This document shows, in pieces, positions 42,490-50,898 of a stretch of 64,000 nucleotides of DNA (the stretch's first letter is position 1; every line of letters starts with the position of its first letter). The notes beneath the pieces are model-generated. The model saw nothing but the letters and a program-made list of their open reading frames with translations. It made no database searches and was not told the origin of the DNA. A program made the translations under genes and the position numbers. This DNA is from Xenophilus sp. E41 (GTDB lineage: Bacteria; Pseudomonadota; Gammaproteobacteria; Burkholderiales; Burkholderiaceae_C). The stretch lies in assembly GCF_003671765.1 (NCBI RefSeq), contig NZ_QPIB01000001.1:434001-498000 (forward strand), in the 5' to 3' direction.

Positions 42490-44883
42490 TCAGACGGGCG
42501 TGAGCTTGGCCACGCTCAGCGCCAGCCACTTGATGCCGTGGCGGCCGAACTTCACCTGTGCCCGCGCGTCGTCGCCCGTGCCTTCGAGCGCCAGCACCGC
42601 GCCCTCGCCGAACTTGTTGTGGAAGACCTGCATGCCGACACGCAGGCCGTGCGAGGGAGCCGCCTTCTGCGGCACGGGCGCTGCAGGCGCGCCGCTGTAA
42701 TAGGAGCCGAATCCGCCTCCAGCCCCCGCCCCGCCTGCGCGACCAGCTATCGAATTCATAGCGCCTCCGGCGAACTGGCCGAAGCCCGGGTTCTTGGGCG
42801 TGAGCCACTTGAGCGCACCCTCGGGCAGCTCGTCGAAGAAGCGGCTCTTGAGGTTGTAGCGGGTCTGGCCGTGCAGCATGCGCGTCTGCGAGTGGCTCAG
42901 GTACAGGCGCTGGCGGGCGCGCGTGATCGCCACGTACATCAGGCGGCGCTCCTCCTCCAGGCTCTCGTGGTCGCTCATGGAGTTCTCGTGCGGGAAGAGG
43001 CCCTCTTCCAGCCCGGTGATGAACACCACGTCGAACTCCAGGCCCTTGGCGGCGTGCACCGTCATGAGCTGCACCGCGTCCTGCCCGGCCTGGGCCTGGT
43101 TGTCGCCGGATTCGAGCGCGGCGTGCGTGAGGAAGGCGGCCAGCGGGCTGAGCGTTTCACCCGTCTCCGCGTCGGGCGCCAGGGGTTCGTCCAGCGAGGG
43201 CCGTGACGGGTCCAGGCCCTGGCTGGCCGGCGACTGGCGCAGTTCGTCCACCGGCAGCGCGACGGCATCACGGCCGAAGCCTTCCTGCGTGACGAAGCTC
43301 TCGGCCGCGTTGACCAGTTCCTCCAGGTTCTCCAGCCGGTCGGCGCCTTCGCGGTCGGCCTTGTAGTGCTCGATCAGGCCGCTGGCGTCGAGCACCAGTT
43401 CGATGATCTCCTTGAGCGACAGGCCCTGCGTCTGTTCGCGCAGCACGTCGATCTTGGCGACGAAGGCGGCCAGGTTGGCGCCGGCCTTGCCGCTCATGCC
43501 CTCCACCGCCTTGTAGAGCGAGGCGCCGCGCGCGCGGGCCGTGTCCTGCAGCACCTCGATGCTGCGCGCGCCGATGCCGCGCGGCGGGAAATTGACCACG
43601 CGCAGGAAGCTGGTGTCGTCGTCGGGGTTCTCCAGCAGGCGCAGGTAGGCCAGCGCATGCTTGATCTCGGCGCGCTCGAAGAAGCGCAGCCCGCCGTACA
43701 CGCGGTACGGCACCGCGGCATTGAAGAGCGCCGTCTCGATCACGCGGCTCTGCGCATTGCTGCGGTAGAGCACGGCGATCTCCTTGCGGTCGATCCCGTC
43801 GCGCACCAGCTGGCGCATCTCCTCGACCATCCACTGCGCCTCGGCGAAGTCGCTGGTCGACTCGTACACGCGCACCGGCTCGCCAGGGCCCTGGTCCGTG
43901 CGCAGGTTCTTGCCCAGGCGCTTGGTGTTGCGGCTGATGAGCTCGTTGGCGGAGTCGAGGATGTTGCTGAAGCTGCGGTAGTTCTGCTCCAGCTTGATCT
44001 GGTGGTGCACGTCGAACTCGCGCACGAAGTCGCTCATGTTGCCCACCCGCGCACCGCGGAAGGCGTAGATGCTCTGGTCGTCGTCGCCCACCGCCAGCAC
44101 GCTGTTGGGCCCGGGCACGAAGCGGCCGTCCACCGTGTGGCCGGCCAGCATCTTGATCCAGGCGTACTGCAGCCGGTTGGTGTCCTGGAACTCGTCGATC
44201 AGGATGTGGCGGAAGCGCCGCTGGTAGTGCTCGCGCACCGGGTCGTTGTCGCGCAGCAGCTCGTAGCTGCGCAGCATCAGCTCGCCGAAGTCGACCACGC
44301 CCTCGCGCTGGCACTGTTCCTCGTACAGCTGGTAGAGCTCGATCTTCTTGCGGTCGTCCTCGCTGCGGGCCTCGATGTCGCGCGGGCGCAGCCCGTCCTC
44401 CTTGGCGCCGGCGATGAACCACTGCGTCTGCTTCGCAGGAAAGCGCTCGTCGTCGACGTTGAACTGCTTCATCAGCCGCTTGATGGCCGACAGCTGGTCC
44501 TGCGTGTCCAGGATCTGGAAGCTCTGCGGCAGGCCGGCCAGCTTCCAGTGCGCGCGCAGGAAGCGGTTGCACAGGCCGTGGAAGGTGCCGATCCACATGC
44601 CGCGCACGTTCACCGGCAGCAGCGCCGACAGGCGCGTCATCATTTCCTTGGCCGCCTTGTTGGTGAAGGTCACGGCCAGCACGCCGCCCGGCGACACCTG
44701 CCCGGTCGACAGCAGCCAGGCGATGCGGGTGGTGAGCACGCGCGTCTTGCCCGAACCGGCCCCCGCCAGGATGAGGGCATTGCCCTCGGGCAGCGTGACG
44801 GCAGCGCGCTGCTCGTCGTTCAGGGTGGCAAGGAGGGGGGAATCGGCCGCGGCGGGCCCGGCGTCGTGGCCAGGAAAGGACAT
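42490..44883 (-). CDS. uvrD: UvrD/PcrA-type 3'-5' DNA helicase
   Basis: A 797-residue superfamily 1 helicase for nucleotide-excision and mismatch repair. Motifs in order: Walker A ILAGAGSGKTRVL (about 37-49), Ia VTFTNKAAKEM, II ILIDEFQDTN, III AVGDDDQSIYAFRGA, IV EQNYRSF, V MTVHAAKGLEFD and VI YVAITRARQRLYL. The C terminus ends in a tudor-like domain (GMQVFHNKFGEGAVLALEGT). Between them lies a Gly- and Ala-rich linker where DNA at 42743-42765 is a copy of the dispersed repeat, coding around MNSIAGRAG. The start MSFPGHDAGP has weak upstream signals. Confidence 0.96.
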   Translation of the reverse strand: MSFPGHDAGPAAADSPLLATLNDEQRAAVTLPEGNALILAGAGSGKTRVLTTRIAWLLSTGQVSPGGVLAVTFTNKAAKEMMTRLSALLPVNVRGMWIGTFHGLCNRFLRAHWKLAGLPQSFQILDTQDQLSAIKRLMKQFNVDDERFPAKQTQWFIAGAKEDGLRPRDIEARSEDDRKKIELYQLYEEQCQREGVVDFGELMLRSYELLRDNDPVREHYQRRFRHILIDEFQDTNRLQYAWIKMLAGHTVDGRFVPGPNSVLAVGDDDQSIYAFRGARVGNMSDFVREFDVHHQIKLEQNYRSFSNILDSANELISRNTKRLGKNLRTDQGPGEPVRVYESTSDFAEAQWMVEEMRQLVRDGIDRKEIAVLYRSNAQSRVIETALFNAAVPYRVYGGLRFFERAEIKHALAYLRLLENPDDDTSFLRVVNFPPRGIGARSIEVLQDTARARGASLYKAVEGMSGKAGANLAAFVAKIDVLREQTQGLSLKEIIELVLDASGLIEHYKADREGADRLENLEELVNAAESFVTQEGFGRDAVALPVDELRQSPASQGLDPSRPSLDEPLAPDAETGETLSPLAAFLTHAALESGDNQAQAGQDAVQLMTVHAAKGLEFDVVFITGLEEGLFPHENSMSDHESLEEERRLMYVAITRARQRLYLSHSQTRMLHGQTRYNLKSRFFDELPEGALKWLTPKNPGFGQFAGGAMNSIAGRAGGAGAGGGFGSYYSGAPAAPVPQKAAPSHGLRVGMQVFHNKFGEGAVLALEGTGDDARAQVKFGRHGIKWLALSVAKLTPV
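42743..42765. repeat. Dispersed palindromic repeat arm inside uvrD
   Basis: On the coding strand GCTATGAATTCGATAGCTGG; this matches the intergenic copy at 62166 (GCTACGAATTCGATAGCTGC) at 18 of 20 positions. It codes part of the flexible linker before the C-terminal domain. Confidence 0.6.
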
Positions 44884-44944
44884 CCCGGCATTGTAGGAAC
44901 GCGGGGGTGACGCCGCCCACCGCCGCGCGCAAGCCCGCGGGCGC

Positions 44945-45391
44945 TCAGGTGCCGAGCTTGAAGGTGCCCTTCATCACGGCGGCGTGCCCGGGGAAGGAGC
45001 AGAAGAAGGTGTAGGACTCGCCGGCCTTGAGCCTGGCGACATCGACCGCCACGGTGTCGCTCTGGCCGGGCCCGACGACCTTGGTGTGGGCCAGCACGCG
45101 CGTGTCGCCCGCCTTGACGTACTGGTTGGCTAGGCCCGCGGCCACGCCGTCGGCCGCCACGGCCTGGACGTCGGCCGTCTTCGCCAGCACCCAGTTGTGG
45201 CCCATGGCCTGGATCGGCAGCTTGCCGGCATGCCTGATCTGCACGCTGAAGCTCTTGCATTCCTTGGGCACGACGATCTCCTTCTTGTCGAACTGCATGG
45301 CGTCGTTGCCTTCGACGGTGATGGCGCAGTCGGCGGCCTGGGCGGCGATGCAGGCCAGGGCGAGGCCGGCGGCGATGAGCGGGGACTTCAT
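44945..45391 (-). CDS. Azurin
   Basis: A 148-residue periplasmic blue copper protein that carries electrons. Signal peptide 1-19 ([11 protein letters not shown]). The copper ligands are all present: GHNW (backbone Gly and the first His), [14 protein letters not shown] (Cys, second His, axial Met). The disulphide pair is CAI and KECKSF. The ATG at 45391 is chosen at the signal peptide. It is divergent from ompW, with an FNR-like inverted repeat 91 bases upstream, so expression under low oxygen is likely. Confidence 0.96.
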   Translation of the reverse strand: MKSPLIAAGLALACIAAQAADCAITVEGNDAMQFDKKEIVVPKECKSFSVQIRHAGKLPIQAMGHNWVLAKTADVQAVAADGVAAGLANQYVKAGDTRVLAHTKVVGPGQSDTVAVDVARLKAGESYTFFCSFPGHAAVMKGTFKLGT

Positions 45392-45482
45392 GGTGCGGTG
45401 TTCCTTGATGACGTTGGCGGCCCGCCACCCTTCGGCGGCGATGGCGCTGCGGCGATTCTGGGCGGGGCGCGCGGTCGCGTTC

Positions 45483-45496
45483 ATGACCTGGGTCAA
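45483..45496. promoter_or_regulatory. FNR/Anr-like binding site between azurin and ompW
   Basis: ATGACCTGGGTCAA, that is ATGAC-N4-GTCAA against the consensus form TTGAY-N4-RTCAA. The inverted repeat is exact except at the outer base. It is 91 bases from the azurin start and 110 from the ompW start. Both genes are known targets of FNR/Anr in other bacteria. Confidence 0.6.
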
Positions 45497-45606
45497 GGGC
45501 AGGCGCCGCGCGCCCGAGGCACCCACGCAGCTTGCGCGCCCTCAAGGACGGCGCCGGGCATGCGTTTCACACTGGCCCGGCAGATTCACCACAACAAACC
45601 GATGCC

Positions 45607-46275
45607 ATGACATTGCTTTCCCGCCTCTCTCGCCTCGCCACACCGATCGCGCTCGCCGCCGCCGTGCTCGCCCCGTCCGCCCAGGCACAGACCACCGACA
45701 CGCAGGGCCCGTGGCTGGTCCGCCTGCGCGCCGTGCGGCTGGACATGGCCAACAAGTCCGACGCCATTCCCTCGCTCGCCGTGCCGCCGAATGCCATCAC
45801 GGTGAACGACAAGACGATTCCCGAAGTGGACGTGAGCTACTTCTTCACGCCGAACATCGCGGCCGAGCTCGTGCTCACGGTGCCGCAGAAGCAGCGCGTG
45901 ACGGTGCAGCAGAGCGCGCTGGGCGGGCCGACCGACATCGGCAGCTTCAAGCACCTGCCGCCCACGCTGATGCTCCAGTACCACTTCCGGCCCGACGCGA
46001 CGGTCCGGCCGTACGTCGGCGCCGGCATCAACTACACGCGGCTGAGCGGCGTGAACCTGGTCGTGCCGACCGTCGGCCGGCTGGACCTCGAGCGCAACAG
46101 CTGGGGACTGGCCGTGGGCGGCGGCGTCGACATCGCCCTGGCGAAGAACTGGTTCCTGAACTTCGACGTCAAGAAGGTGCAGATCCGCTCCGACGTCCAG
46201 CTCGGCACGCAGAAGGTGTCGCAGGTCAAGGTCGACCCCTGGCTGTTCGGCGTGGGCGTGGGCTACCGCTTCTAG
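45607..46275 (+). CDS. ompW: OmpW family outer membrane protein
   Basis: A 222-residue eight-strand beta-barrel. Signal peptide 1-28 ([12 protein letters not shown]). The mature part begins [20 protein letters not shown], with the family strand [31 protein letters not shown] and [11 protein letters not shown], and it ends with aromatic Phe (GVGVGYRF), the BAM recognition end. It may let small hydrophobic molecules through the outer membrane. Divergent from azurin; a terminator-like hairpin lies 83 bases after the stop. Confidence 0.93.
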   Translation: MTLLSRLSRLATPIALAAAVLAPSAQAQTTDTQGPWLVRLRAVRLDMANKSDAIPSLAVPPNAITVNDKTIPEVDVSYFFTPNIAAELVLTVPQKQRVTVQQSALGGPTDIGSFKHLPPTLMLQYHFRPDATVRPYVGAGINYTRLSGVNLVVPTVGRLDLERNSWGLAVGGGVDIALAKNWFLNFDVKKVQIRSDVQLGTQKVSQVKVDPWLFGVGVGYRF

Positions 46276-46357
46276 GCCGCGCCGCGGCCGGCGCCATAGC
46301 GGCGGCCGTATGACCACCATACAGGCGGGGCCAAAGCGCCCTGCCCTACACTCGGTC

Positions 46358-46389
46358 ACCGGGCCCAAGTTTCTTGCGCCCGGTTTTTT
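46358..46389 (+). terminator. Rho-independent terminator or leader hairpin before guaC
   Basis: ACCGGGC (46358-46364), 13-base loop, GCCCGGT (46378-46384), then T run to 46389. It could end ompW transcription, or be an attenuator in the guaC leader, since it is only 95 bases before the guaC start. Confidence 0.7.
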
Positions 46390-46483
46390 GTGGCCGCCGC
46401 ACTGCCGGACGGGCCGCGGAACCGGCCAGGCCAAGCGCTCCATCGTTCGCCGTCAACGACCTTCATCAAGGAGAGCTTGGGTC

Positions 46484-47461
46484 ATGGAAATCTTCGACTA
46501 CGACAACGTCCTGCTGCTGCCGCGCAAGTGCCGCGTGGAGAGCCGGTCCGAATGCGACGCCAGCGTCGAGCTCGGCGGGCGCAGCTTCCGCATCCCCGTC
46601 GTGCCCGCCAACATGAAGACGGTGGTCGACGAGAAGATCTGCCTCTGGCTGGCCAGGAACGGCTACTTCTACGTGATGCACCGCTTCGACCTCGACAACG
46701 TGAAGTTCGTCGAGCACATGCAGGCGCAGGGCGTGTTCGCCTCCATCTCGCTGGGCGTGAAGAAGCCCGACTACGACACGGTCGACCAGCTCGTGGCCAA
46801 GGGCCTCGTGCCCGACTACATCACGATCGACATCGCGCACGGCCATGCCGACAGCGTGAAGAACATGATCGGCTACCTGAAGGAGAAGCTGCCCAAGGCC
46901 TTCGTCATCGCCGGCAACGTGGGCACGCCCGAGGCGGTGATCGACCTGGAGAACTGGGGCGCCGACGCGACCAAGGTCGGCATCGGCCCGGGCAAGGTGT
47001 GCATCACCAAGCTCAAGACCGGCTTCGGCACGGGCGGCTGGCAGCTGTCGGCGCTCAAGTGGTGCGCGCGCGTGGCCACCAAGCCCATCATTGCCGACGG
47101 CGGCATCCGCGAGCACGGCGACATCGCCAAGAGCATCCGCTTCGGCGCCACCATGGTCATGATCGGCTCGCTGCTGGCCGGCCTGGAAGAAAGCCCCGGC
47201 GAGACCGTCGTCGTCGACGGCAAGCGCTTCAAGGAGTACTACGGCTCGGCCTCGGACTTCAACAAGGGCGAGTACAAGCATGTCGAAGGCAAGCGCATCC
47301 TCGAGCCCGTGAAGGGCACGCTGGAAAACGTGCTGCGCGAGATGCAGGAAGACGTGCAGAGCTCCATCAGCTACGCGGGCGGGCGCAAGCTGATGGATGT
47401 GCGCAAGGTCAACTACGTGATCCTGGGCGGCGACAACGCCGGCGAACACCTGCTGATGTGA
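46484..47461 (+). CDS. guaC: GMP reductase
   Basis: A 325-residue TIM-barrel enzyme that reduces GMP to IMP with NADPH, for purine salvage. The start [20 protein letters not shown] is the family start. The catalytic loop is [19 protein letters not shown] with Cys about 173. The phosphate loop is [20 protein letters not shown], and the flap has [16 protein letters not shown]. There is no CBS domain, which separates it from GuaB. It has AAGGAGAG upstream. Length fits the Bacillus-type GuaC. Confidence 0.95.
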   Translation: MEIFDYDNVLLLPRKCRVESRSECDASVELGGRSFRIPVVPANMKTVVDEKICLWLARNGYFYVMHRFDLDNVKFVEHMQAQGVFASISLGVKKPDYDTVDQLVAKGLVPDYITIDIAHGHADSVKNMIGYLKEKLPKAFVIAGNVGTPEAVIDLENWGADATKVGIGPGKVCITKLKTGFGTGGWQLSALKWCARVATKPIIADGGIREHGDIAKSIRFGATMVMIGSLLAGLEESPGETVVVDGKRFKEYYGSASDFNKGEYKHVEGKRILEPVKGTLENVLREMQEDVQSSISYAGGRKLMDVRKVNYVILGGDNAGEHLLM

Positions 47462-47491
47462 GTGACACGCGCGGCGCGGCGGTACTAGAAT
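47462..47491 (+). promoter_or_regulatory. Sigma-70-like promoter of tRNA-Ala
   Basis: GTGACA (47462-47467), 18 bases, TAGAAT (47486-47491). The start of the tRNA is 14 bases after the -10 box. It begins directly after the guaC stop. Confidence 0.5.
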
Positions 47492-47504
47492 CGCGCCCTG
47501 CGTT

Positions 47505-47580
<76 letters not shown>

Positions 47581-47592
47581 ACGGTTCTCCAG

Positions 47593-47628
47593 AAGGCCCC
47601 TGTGCATCGCACCGGGGCCTTTCTTTTT
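47593..47628 (+). terminator. Terminator after tRNA-Ala
   Basis: AAGGCCCC, loop, GGGGCCTT, then TCTTTTT. It lies 13 bases after the tRNA end and just before the 3' end of the SDR gene on the other strand. Confidence 0.85.
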
Positions 47629-47637
47629 GGGGGCGGC

Positions 47638-48354
47638 TCAGGCGTCCAGGACGAGGTGCTGGCCATGCAGCGCGGCCGCGCCCTCGCCGGCCAGGTACGC
47701 GATGGTCTTCGCCGCCACGGCAGTCGACACCCACTCGCTCGGATCGGCGTCGGGCATGGCCTGGCGGTTGGCCGGCGTGTCGAGCACGCTCGGCGCGATG
47801 CTGTTGACCTGCACGCCACTGGGCGCGACTTCGGCCGCCAGGCTTTCGACGAGGCGCTGCAGCGCGCTCTTCGATGCGCAATACGCCGCCATCTGCGCCA
47901 CGCCACGGCTCGCCGACTTGGCCGTCACGGCCACGAGCGCGCCGGCGCCGCGCGCGACCATGGCCGGCACGAAGGCCTGCGACACGGCCACGAAGGACCA
48001 GGCATTGAGGTTCAACATCCGGTCCCACGCCGCGCGGTCGAGCTCGTGCACGGCGGGGCCCATCTCGAAGCCGCCGGCGATGTGGACGACGGCATCGACA
48101 TGCCCGAAGGCGCGCAGGATCTGCTCGCCGGCCGCCTTCACCGAGTCTGCCGAGGTGACATCGGCGGCCAGCAGCAGGTGCTGCGAGTTGTCGAGGCCGG
48201 GAAAGGCCTGCGTCAGGTGCTCGGGATGGCGCTCGAGCAGCGCGAGCCGCGCACCGGCGTCCAGGTAGTGCTGCGTGACGGCACGGCCGAGCGCACCGGC
48301 CGCGCCGGTGATCACGACGTGCGGGGGAGCCGAGGGAGAGACAGGCGAGATCAT
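47638..48354 (-). CDS. SDR family oxidoreductase
   Basis: A 238-residue short-chain dehydrogenase. The cofactor loop is [12 protein letters not shown] (about 15-26), the acidic end of beta 2 is [16 protein letters not shown] follows, and the active site has the Ser in VTAKSAS and the YCASK motif with Tyr and Lys. It ends HGQHLVLDA. The start is ATG at 48354; an upstream TTG at 48366 is less likely. It stands alone between two tRNA genes. The substrate is unknown. Confidence 0.9.
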   Translation of the reverse strand: MISPVSPSAPPHVVITGAAGALGRAVTQHYLDAGARLALLERHPEHLTQAFPGLDNSQHLLLAADVTSADSVKAAGEQILRAFGHVDAVVHIAGGFEMGPAVHELDRAAWDRMLNLNAWSFVAVSQAFVPAMVARGAGALVAVTAKSASRGVAQMAAYCASKSALQRLVESLAAEVAPSGVQVNSIAPSVLDTPANRQAMPDADPSEWVSTAVAAKTIAYLAGEGAAALHGQHLVLDA

Positions 48355-48451
48355 GGGAGAACGCAAGGAGTTGGTTGCGCGGTGCGCGATGGCGCCATCC
48401 TACTGCCGCCCCCCGCGAAAGCGCGCCTCGTGCACCAAGCCGAAAAAATGC

Positions 48452-48457
48452 GCTATA
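48452..48457 (+). promoter_or_regulatory. Candidate -10 box of tRNA-Lys promoter
   Basis: TATACT, 50 bases before the tRNA. No clear -35 box is seen at 16-18 bases spacing, so the call is weak. Confidence 0.4.
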
Positions 48458-48507
48458 CTCGCGGTCTTGCCTGAAAACACAGCGCCAAACGCAGTGCAGT
48501 CGAGCAA

Positions 48508-48583
48508 GGGCTCTTAGCTCAGTTGGTAGAGCAGCGGACTCTTAATCCGTAGGTCGAGTGTTCGAGTCACTCAGGGCCCACCA
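48508..48583 (+). tRNA. tRNA-Lys (CTT)
   Basis: A 76-base tRNA with CCA encoded. Acceptor GGGCTCT with AGGGCCC; D arm GCTC-AGTTGGTA-GAGC; anticodon arm GCGGA-CTCTTAA-TCCGT gives CTT, reading AAG; T arm GAGTG-TTCGAGT-CACTC; discriminator A. Confidence 0.96.
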
Positions 48584-48590
48584 AAACACA

Positions 48591-48628
48591 AATGCCCCGC
48601 ATGTCCGCATGCGGGGCATTTTCTTTTT
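48591..48628 (+). terminator. Terminator after tRNA-Lys
   Basis: AATGCCCCGCATG, loop TCCG, CATGCGGGGCATT, then TTCTTTTT. A 13-pair stem, seven bases after the tRNA end. Confidence 0.9.
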
Positions 48629-48718
48629 GGCTCGCGGCCCTGCTGCCCGGCCGCAGCGCGCAAGTGCGCGTCGAACTCACCGCCGACCGGGGCACTCTCG
48701 CCAGGCCGATCGCCGGCG

Positions 48719-48904
48719 CTACTTCACCCCGAGATAGTCGCGCACGTCCCCGGGAACCTCGCCCGATGCGGCAACCGCACGGCGGAGGTCGATTTCCGAT
48801 ACGCCCAACGTCGCCATCCAGTAGGCGACTTCCTCGGCGCGGGTGACGTCCACGACCGAGCGCGGGACGACGATGTCTTCAGAGGCAGACGAAGGCAGGT
48901 TCAC
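48719..48904 (-). CDS. DUF3606 domain-containing small protein
   Basis: A 61-residue protein. The segment EEVAYWMATLGVSEIDLRRA and the end VPGDVRDYLGVK match the DUF3606 pattern of about 55-60 residues, of unknown function. The start is GTG at 48904, with AAGGAG six bases upstream, which is strong. It is the first gene on this strand after the T6SS remnant. Confidence 0.82.
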   Translation of the reverse strand: MNLPSSASEDIVVPRSVVDVTRAEEVAYWMATLGVSEIDLRRAVAASGEVPGDVRDYLGVK

Positions 48905-49033
48905 GGCAGGCTCCTTGGATCAGGCGCTCAGGATGGCCGCGCAGCGAATGACCACCTACCGGCCGAATTCGCGTCCTTGCGCAGGGCGTTGGCTGACATC
49001 GGCTGGCGTGGCGCATGTCGGCGGGGCACCGAC

Positions 49034-49780
49034 TCAAAGGCTGCGAAACGGGGGCCTCTTGGGCGGCGGCAGGATGCGTCTGCGGGCCTTGCCCGGCTCA
49101 GGCAGGTCCGGCGGCAGGGCGTCGAGTTCTTCGTCGCTGAGTTCTGCTGCGGCCGCCCCGGCGTCGGTGCTCGGTTGCGGGCGGGGCAAGGGGGTCAGTT
49201 CGAGTTCGGGCGGGCGGGCCGACACGGCTGCCGGGTGGCGTGCCGGCGCGCCGGGCGCAGACACGGGGGGGCGCGACGGATCGAGCGGCGAGGCGGCCGT
49301 TCGCGGCGTCCTGGCTGGTGGCTGCGCACTGACGGCCTGGAGCAGCACGGCCAGGTCGGCGGCGCGGCGCTCGTCCTGCGCAGCCTGCCAGCGTTGCTGT
49401 TCCGCTGCGCGTGCCGCGTCGCGTTCGGCTTGTTGCCGGGTCTGGAATTCCAGCTCGACCCGGATGGCCTGCTGCACCGCTTGCGGCAGGCGCTGCACGA
49501 CCTGGTGCAAGGTGTCTTCGGTCTGCTGCCGGACCTGCCGCAACGCCTCGCGCTGCGCTTCGAACGCTGCCGAGAGTTGCGAGCTCAGTGGGTCGGCCGC
49601 CAGCGCGGTGTCATCCACCGGAACGTTTGCCGGACGCGAGGCGTCGTGCGCCCGGAGCAATTGCTGCATGTCCGACGCCCATTGAGCGCGCAGCCGCTGC
49701 GACAGCCACCACGCCGCGAGCGCTGCACCCAGCACCGCGAGGCCAAGGGCCCCGATCCAGGCCGTGAACTCCGGCATCAT
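49034..49780 (-). CDS. Membrane-anchored hypothetical protein at the end of the T6SS remnant
   Basis: A 248-residue protein. It has one N-terminal transmembrane helix (WIGALGLAVLGAALAAWWLS, about 8-27), a coiled-coil-like part rich in Gln, Arg and Ala (SAAFEAQREALRQVRQQTED to about residue 120), and a disordered Pro- and Ala-rich tail ending KARRRILPPPKRPPFRSL. The start ATG at 49780 overlaps the tssA stop (ATGATG with TGA inside), so it is translationally coupled to tssA. I do not recognise the family; its place suggests a T6SS-associated membrane protein. Confidence 0.7.
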   Translation of the reverse strand: MMPEFTAWIGALGLAVLGAALAAWWLSQRLRAQWASDMQQLLRAHDASRPANVPVDDTALAADPLSSQLSAAFEAQREALRQVRQQTEDTLHQVVQRLPQAVQQAIRVELEFQTRQQAERDAARAAEQQRWQAAQDERRAADLAVLLQAVSAQPPARTPRTAASPLDPSRPPVSAPGAPARHPAAVSARPPELELTPLPRPQPSTDAGAAAAELSDEELDALPPDLPEPGKARRRILPPPKRPPFRSL

Positions 49781-50865
49781 GGGCACTCCCCTTCTTGGCT
49801 CTCGTCGTCGGCCGCTTCCCACTTGTGCAGCAGATCGAGCGGGATGGCATCGGCCACCTGCGAGAAGCGCTTGCCGACCATGCGCTCTGCCTGCTTGAGC
49901 AGCACGGCGACGGGACTGCTCGGCTCGTGCACTTCGAACCAATGGCGGGCGGCACGGAGCGTGTGCCGGACCTCGTCGCGCGAAGCACGTGCGTCGCTGG
50001 CCGGCAAGGGGGCGGCGGTGAACGGCGGGGCAGGATCGGCGGCTGGAGCTCCGGCCGCAAGCTCTGCAGTTCCCGCCTGGTCTGCCAGGCCCGACACCGC
50101 GGCCGGCGGCTGCGGCGGCAGGAACAGGTCGAGCACACGCAGCAGTGGCTGCAGCGTCGGCGCGTCGTCGTTCAAGTGGTCGCGGCACCAGCGCTCGATG
50201 GCATGCGCTTCGCCGGCTGCCAGCGCGAGCTGGTGCACGGGCGCCTGGGCGTCGTCGCCGGCCGTCTCGCGCAGGTCGGCCAGCTGCTGCGCCACGGATT
50301 CGGGGCTCGGCGCCTCAGACGCGCGTGGGCTCGCGAAGGCACGTTCGACATCGCGCACGGCCAGGCGCAAGGCGGTATGCGGGGCGACGAGGACATCGCG
50401 CACATCACCCAGCAGGCCATCCGGGTCCGCCAGCGCAGCCAGCGCATTGGCGCGCACCGCGGGGTCGAACTCGCCTTCGACCACGAGTTGCGGGTGCACC
50501 GCCTCGGGCCAGGCGTGCAGCAAGCCCGCGAGCATGCCCAGCCCCTGCGCCAGGCCGCCCGCCTGGCCGAGCCGGGTGCGGGCACGGGCCAGCAGGATGA
50601 CGAGATTGATGTCCTTGGTGCGCAGGAGCAGGCGGCGGCAGTCGCGTTCGATCTCGGCCCAGTTGGGCGCTTCGGGCGTGCCGACGAAGTTGCCGTACTG
50701 CGCCTCGCCGCGCGGCAGCATGCGTGACAGCAGCACGGCGTACTCGGGGTCGTATTCGAGGCTGGCGCCGCAGGGCTGCTGAGCGCTCAGGGGCTGCAGC
50801 CAGTCGGCCACGGCGGCGGGTGCGCGTGATGCGGCAGCGGGGTCGGGGGTGGCGACGCGGGTCAT
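49777..50865 (-). CDS. tssA: Type VI secretion system protein TssA (ImpA)
   Basis: A 362-residue TssA. The ImpA N-terminal domain (about 18-190) has WLQPLSAQQPCGASLEYDPE, ERDCRRLLLRTKDINLVILL and GLLHAWPEAVHPQL. The C terminus has ARHWFEVHEPSSPVAVLLKQ and the ending DLLHKWEA, typical of the short ImpA class. TssA caps or organises the baseplate and sheath. It lies 33 bases after the chimeric tssC-tssG gene and overlaps the next gene by four bases. Confidence 0.92.
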   Translation of the reverse strand: MTRVATPDPAAASRAPAAVADWLQPLSAQQPCGASLEYDPEYAVLLSRMLPRGEAQYGNFVGTPEAPNWAEIERDCRRLLLRTKDINLVILLARARTRLGQAGGLAQGLGMLAGLLHAWPEAVHPQLVVEGEFDPAVRANALAALADPDGLLGDVRDVLVAPHTALRLAVRDVERAFASPRASEAPSPESVAQQLADLRETAGDDAQAPVHQLALAAGEAHAIERWCRDHLNDDAPTLQPLLRVLDLFLPPQPPAAVSGLADQAGTAELAAGAPAADPAPPFTAAPLPASDARASRDEVRHTLRAARHWFEVHEPSSPVAVLLKQAERMVGKRFSQVADAIPLDLLHKWEAADDESQEGECP

Positions 50866-50898
50866 GGCGGAAACAACGAGGCGTTGCGTGAAAGGGGG

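Noticed and set aside
44945-45526. Longer N terminus for azurin
   Set aside because: It would add 45 residues before a perfect signal peptide and would cover the FNR-like site.
46276-46483. Purine riboswitch upstream of guaC
   Set aside because: No three-way junction core could be matched; only a simple hairpin with a T run is seen.
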